Below are positions 7,022 to 10,113 of a DNA stretch of 10,113 nt, piece after piece. Under the pieces are notes generated by a model. It did not search any database and was not told the origin of the DNA. It saw only the letters and a program-made list of their open reading frames with translations. This DNA is from Gammaproteobacteria bacterium (GTDB lineage Bacteria > Pseudomonadota > Gammaproteobacteria > GRL18), in the NCBI GenBank assembly GCA_013139395.1, contig WTAX01000500.1, forward strand, positions 1 through 10,113, given 5' to 3'. Position numbers and translations under genes: made by a program. Position 1 is the stretch's first letter. Each line of letters opens with the position of its first letter.

Positions 7022-7033
7022 TTCTGTACAGAA
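7022..7033. promoter_or_regulatory. 12-bp perfect palindrome between divergent dapF and hemW
   Basis: TTCTGTACAGAA is a perfect palindrome in the middle of the 121-bp spacer, 44 bp from the dapF start and 67 bp from the hemW start. That placement suits an operator acting on both directions. It is not a LexA box, which needs eight bases between CTGT and ACAG. I cannot assign a regulator or a convincing -35/-10 pair for either gene, and a 12-bp palindrome can occur by chance. Confidence 0.2.
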
Positions 7034-7099
7034 TAAAGGGTAAACTTAATCTTTTATGAACATTGCTAACCATTTATATTACACTGCAGAAAAGACCTG

Positions 7100-8377
7100 A
7101 TGCTTAATTTTACCACACTGCCGCCGTTATCACTCTATATTCACTACCCCTGGTGTGCCCAGAAATGTCCTTATTGTGACTTTAATTCTCATGCTGCTCC
7201 GCTTGCTGTGAATGCCAGACAACGAGATGAAGCGTATGTTAATGCGCTAATCAATGACTTAGAGCATGAATTGCCTGCTATCTGGGGCAGGACAATACAG
7301 ACTATTTTTATTGGCGGGGGTACTCCCAGCCTGATTCAACCGGAGTCATTACAAAATTTATTAAGTCAGATCAGTGCGCGTATTAAATTATCCCCGATGG
7401 CTGAAATTACCATGGAAGCCAATCCGGGTACAGTGGATCAGCTTAAATTTGAAGAATTTCGTCAGGCTGGTATTAATCGTCTATCGATGGGGATCCAGAG
7501 TTTTGATGATCAATTGCTTAAAAAAATTGGTCGTATTCATGATTCTCAGCAGGCTCGATTAGCTATTGAGCGGGCAAAACTGGCTGGTTTTGATAATATT
7601 AATTTAGATTTAATGTATGCCCTGCCCGGTCAGACACTGAAAAATGCCCTTAATGATGTACAACAGGCCATTGCTTTTGACACCTCTCATTTATCACATT
7701 ATCAATTAACACTGGAACCTAATACTCTGTTTGCCAGTCAGCCGCCTAAATTACCCGATGATGATCTGAGCTACGAAATGCAGCTTGAATGTCAGCAGTT
7801 ACTGGCTGATGCCGGCTTTGAACATTATGAAGTCTCAGCTTACGCAAAGCCGGGAAAACAATGCCGGCATAATCTGAACTATTGGCAATTTGGTGACTAT
7901 TTGGGGATCGGGGCGGGTGCTCACGGCAAAATCAGTGATGCGGCTCAACAAACCATTACCCGGCGTTGGAAAGAAAAGCATCCTCAGCGTTATTTTGAAA
8001 TGCATAGTATTGAAATTAATAGTATTGAAAGAAGCAGCCTTGAAATGAATAGTCTTGAAAAAAATATTATTGACATAAATAGTACAGAAAAAAAGGCTGA
8101 AAACTCCACAAATAGCATTAATTCATTTATGATTGGTGGACAGCAACAACTTTCTCGTCATGATATCGGCTTTGAATTTATGCTTAACAGCAGTCGTTTG
8201 ATTGATGGCTTTGATAGTCAATTATTTTTTGCGCATACAGGCCTGCCCATTCTTCAAATTGAAAAAGGCCTGAAAAAAGCAGTAGCACTGGGACTAATTG
8301 AGTGGCATCGAGACCACATCAAACCAACAGAACGGGGGCTTCAGTATCTCAATGAATTACAAGAACTCTTCTTATAA
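7100..8377 (+). CDS. hemW: Radical SAM heme chaperone HemW, with an in-frame repeat insertion
   Basis: HemW (formerly confused with the coproporphyrinogen oxidase HemN) binds heme and passes it to target proteins. The 4Fe-4S cluster motif is C19, C23, C26 in WCAQKCPYCDFNSH. F28 two residues after the last Cys, where HemN carries a fourth cysteine, points to HemW. GGGTP (72-76) is the SAM-binding glycine motif, and HNLNYW (257-262) is the HemW heme-binding motif HNxxYW. A HemN C-terminal domain occupies about 345-425 (GFEFMLNSSRL to LNELQELFL). The protein has 425 residues against about 380 in E. coli. The excess is an insertion at about 299-343 built of pentapeptide repeats between the core and the C-terminal domain. 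The start at 7100 gives the normal N-terminus. It overlaps nnr. Confidence 0.95.
   Translation: MLNFTTLPPLSLYIHYPWCAQKCPYCDFNSHAAPLAVNARQRDEAYVNALINDLEHELPAIWGRTIQTIFIGGGTPSLIQPESLQNLLSQISARIKLSPMAEITMEANPGTVDQLKFEEFRQAGINRLSMGIQSFDDQLLKKIGRIHDSQQARLAIERAKLAGFDNINLDLMYALPGQTLKNALNDVQQAIAFDTSHLSHYQLTLEPNTLFASQPPKLPDDDLSYEMQLECQQLLADAGFEHYEVSAYAKPGKQCRHNLNYWQFGDYLGIGAGAHGKISDAAQQTITRRWKEKHPQRYFEMHSIEINSIERSSLEMNSLEKNIIDINSTEKKAENSTNSINSFMIGGQQQLSRHDIGFEFMLNSSRLIDGFDSQLFFAHTGLPILQIEKGLKKAVALGLIEWHRDHIKPTERGLQYLNELQELFL
7994..8098 (+). repeat. hemW: Seven tandem 15-bp units inside hemW
   Basis: The codons fall into seven consecutive 15-bp units encoding FEMHS, IEINS, IERSS, LEMNS, LEKNI, IDINS and TEKKA, a degenerate (I/L)-E-x-N-S pentapeptide. 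At DNA level the units share a consensus near NTTGAAATNAATAGT. The first and fourth differ at only 2 of 15 bases, which suggests expansion by local duplication starting from the native FEM codons. The reading frame is kept. The stretch lies between conserved domains and is absent from typical HemW, so it is probably a tolerated flexible linker. Confidence 0.85.
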
Positions 8378-9974
8378 GAAAGTGCCAGATAAAAATTGTC
8401 ATCAGTCTGTCTTGCAGCTGAACCAGACTGATGAACGATACCAATACGTCTATTATTGTTATTCAAGTGAAGCGGTACGTAATATTGACTACCTCATGGT
8501 TGAGCAGGGCTTTGTCGATAATAGTTATGAATTAATGAAGCGTGCTGCCCAGGCATTATTGGACTTTGTTAATCGTAAATATTCCAAGATTGAACATATC
8601 ACAATTATCTGTGGTGCAGGCAATAATGCCGGTGATGGTTATGCACTGGCTCGATTGGTAAAATTACAAGATAGAGAGCCGCAAATAAAAGTTCACTTAA
8701 TCTCTATTATTGATCCTGAAAAGCTGTCCGGAGATGCTCATCAGGCTTATTTGGACTGGCTTGAATGCGGCGGCACAATTGAATCAATGGAGGAGGCACA
8801 TTTCCCTGCCACTGATTTGATTGTCGATGCCTTAATTGGAACGGGTTTAAATCGGGCACTGGAAGATGAATGGTATGATGCCGTGGCGGCAATTAATGCC
8901 AGTCCCAAGCCGGTTTTAGCCGTTGATATTCCTTCAGGGCTGGATGCTGATACCGGCGCAAGCTATGGCATAGCGATTCATGCCACACATACACTGACAT
9001 TTATCGGTCAAAAAATGGGCATGTATACCGCTCAGGCTCGTTATTATTGCGGCAAAATTAACTTTGCATCACTGGGTGTTGCCGACACTCTTTACCAGCA
9101 AATTGACCATAGTGCCATTTTAATGGAGTGGAATAATATTGCACCCAAACTCCCCTGTCGCAGCCCTGTTAGTCATAAAGGTGATCATGGGCATCTACTG
9201 CTTATCGGCGGTAATTATGGTATGGCCGGAGCCTGCCGTATCGCTGGTGAAGCGGCTTTGCGAACAGGCTGCGGACTGGTGAGTATCGCCACTCGAAAGG
9301 AAAATGCTAATGCCATTACCAGTGCCCGTCCTGAGCTGATGGTACATGGTGTTGAAAGTGCTGATGATCTGGAGCCGTTATTAGCCAAGGCAACAGCCAT
9401 TGCCATTGGTCCGGGCCTGGGTACTGATCAATGGGGTGTCGCATTACTGGATAAAATTATCAGGTTTATTAAGCAGCAATATAATTCTGGTGAGCATAAA
9501 ATTAGTTGTGTTTTTGATGCCGATGCGTTGAATATCATGGCGCAGCATAATTTAGTTATTCAAAGTCAGGATGTTATTTATACTCCCCATTTTGGTGAAG
9601 CCAGCCGACTGCTTAAGCATAACTCTGAACACCCAACCGCTGATACCAATCGTTTCGAAATGATCAGCAATCTGAAAGAAAAATATCATGGTACTTTTGT
9701 GTTAAAAGGTGCCGGGACTCTGGTTAATGTAGAGGATGATATTGCCATTTGCCCTTATGGCAATGAAGGCATGGCCAGCGCAGGAATGGGTGATTGCCTA
9801 ACGGGTATTATTGGTGCGCTGCTGGCACAAAAATTAGCCATAACAGATGCAGTACAATTGGGTGTTTGTTTACATGCAAAAGCGGGTGACCTGGTCGCAC
9901 TGGAAGGTAAAAACGGCATGCTGGTGAGTGATTTATTCCCTAAGATACGCCAGCTTATGAATAGTTATGGTTAG
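8352..9974 (+). CDS. nnr: Bifunctional NAD(P)HX epimerase / ADP-dependent dehydratase
   Basis: Nnr repairs hydrated NADH and NADPH: the N-terminal NnrE half interconverts R and S epimers, and the C-terminal NnrD half dehydrates S-NAD(P)HX with ADP. The epimerase half shows GAGNNAGDGYALARL (88-102), VDALIGTGLNR (158-168) and AVDIPSGLDADTG (190-202). The dehydratase half shows HKGDHGHLLLIGG, GPGLGTD, DADALN, TPHFGEASRL and the nucleotide-binding NEGMASAGMGDCLTGIIGAL near the C-terminus. Both halves look complete. The start is uncertain. ATG 8352 gives 540 residues and a 26-bp overlap with hemW; ATG 8298 would overlap more; GTG 8382, just after the hemW stop, is also possible. All give 30 or more residues before the conserved SSEAVRNIDYLM. 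In many gammaproteobacteria nnr sits beside tsaE; here it follows hemW, and no tsaE is visible. Confidence 0.93.
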   Translation: MNYKNSSYKKVPDKNCHQSVLQLNQTDERYQYVYYCYSSEAVRNIDYLMVEQGFVDNSYELMKRAAQALLDFVNRKYSKIEHITIICGAGNNAGDGYALARLVKLQDREPQIKVHLISIIDPEKLSGDAHQAYLDWLECGGTIESMEEAHFPATDLIVDALIGTGLNRALEDEWYDAVAAINASPKPVLAVDIPSGLDADTGASYGIAIHATHTLTFIGQKMGMYTAQARYYCGKINFASLGVADTLYQQIDHSAILMEWNNIAPKLPCRSPVSHKGDHGHLLLIGGNYGMAGACRIAGEAALRTGCGLVSIATRKENANAITSARPELMVHGVESADDLEPLLAKATAIAIGPGLGTDQWGVALLDKIIRFIKQQYNSGEHKISCVFDADALNIMAQHNLVIQSQDVIYTPHFGEASRLLKHNSEHPTADTNRFEMISNLKEKYHGTFVLKGAGTLVNVEDDIAICPYGNEGMASAGMGDCLTGIIGALLAQKLAITDAVQLGVCLHAKAGDLVALEGKNGMLVSDLFPKIRQLMNSYG

Positions 9975-10013
9975 TTGTAACTACTTAGCGTGTATTTCTA
10001 AATAACGTTTGTT

Positions 10014-10098
10014 AAGCCTATGGTCACTTATTTTTATGACTTTGAAAACTCGCTACGCTCAAACAATCAAAGTCATAAAAATAAGCAACCACAGACTT
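10014..10098. repeat. 85-bp palindromic element downstream of nnr; possible terminator, hairpin RNA or miniature repeat element
   Basis: The arms 10014-10045 and 10067-10098 are inverted copies of 32 bp with 28 matches. The inner 19 bp (10027-10045 with 10067-10085) are perfect: CTTATTTTTATGACTTTGA against its reverse complement. The 21-nt loop holds CTCGCTACGCTC, a GC-rich island in otherwise AT-rich DNA. The four mismatches (17/95, 20/92, 25/87, 26/86 of the 10000s) are all A·C on the plus strand, so they would be G·U pairs in minus-strand RNA. On the plus strand a T run (10097-10101) begins at the end of the right arm, 43 to 124 bp after the nnr stop, so it can also read as an intrinsic terminator. 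I found no second copy in the window. Confidence 0.75.
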
Positions 10099-10113
10099 TT
10101 TGTAAATAACATG

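Noticed and set aside
7022..7033. CTGTACAG considered as a LexA (SOS) box
   Set aside because: The SOS box needs eight bases between CTGT and ACAG; here the halves abut.
7994..8098. Tandem repeats considered as a CRISPR array or minisatellite outside genes
   Set aside because: The units are 15 bp with no spacers and run in frame inside hemW, so they are a coding repeat.
10111..10113. Terminal ATG considered as the start of the next gene, for example tsaE
   Set aside because: No ribosome site precedes it and no codons follow within the window, so nothing supports a call.

Overview
The window is ordinary chromosomal DNA of a low-GC gammaproteobacterium. The evidence is the gene order dapF–DUF484–xerC, with hslV further along the same strand, and the protein sequences themselves. 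I cannot fix the genus. There are no rRNA or tRNA genes, no CRISPR array, no transposase and no phage genes. Nine genes are well supported: eight complete and one cut by the left edge.

Layout. Positions 1-404 (minus) hold the N-terminal part of hslV, the HslVU protease peptidase, starting at a TTG codon. A 200-bp divergent promoter region (405-605) follows. The plus-strand pair at 606-3225 encodes a membrane-bound class III adenylate cyclase with a HAMP domain, overlapping by 17 bp a gene for a TPR-like lipoprotein. A convergent minus-strand gene (3373-4161) encodes an exported tandem-rhodanese protein. A 289-bp AT-rich gap with an inverted repeat separates it from the minus-strand housekeeping operon dapF (6978-6109) → DUF484 (6112-5372) → xerC (5341-4451). 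A 121-bp divergent spacer leads to the plus-strand pair hemW (7100-8377) and nnr (8352-9974). The right edge holds a long near-perfect palindrome (10014-10098).

How it fits together. dapF, DUF484 and xerC are packed like an operon; in many gammaproteobacteria xerC is directly followed by hslVU. Here about 4 kb carrying the cyclase, lipoprotein and rhodanese genes lies between xerC and hslV, so hslV must have its own promoter, and candidates are visible. The three genes in that block all encode envelope proteins: one spans the membrane with a periplasmic sensor region, one is lipid-anchored, and one is exported. A shared envelope or redox sensing role is possible but is only inference. hemW (heme chaperone) and nnr (NAD(P)HX repair) overlap and probably form one transcription unit ending near the palindrome.

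The most unusual items are the palindrome, whose four mismatches would all become G·U pairs in a minus-strand RNA; seven tandem 15-bp units expanded in frame inside hemW; and an anti-Shine-Dalgarno-like stretch before a small leader ORF that overlaps the cyclase start. I found no clear sign of an undescribed defence or mobile system.
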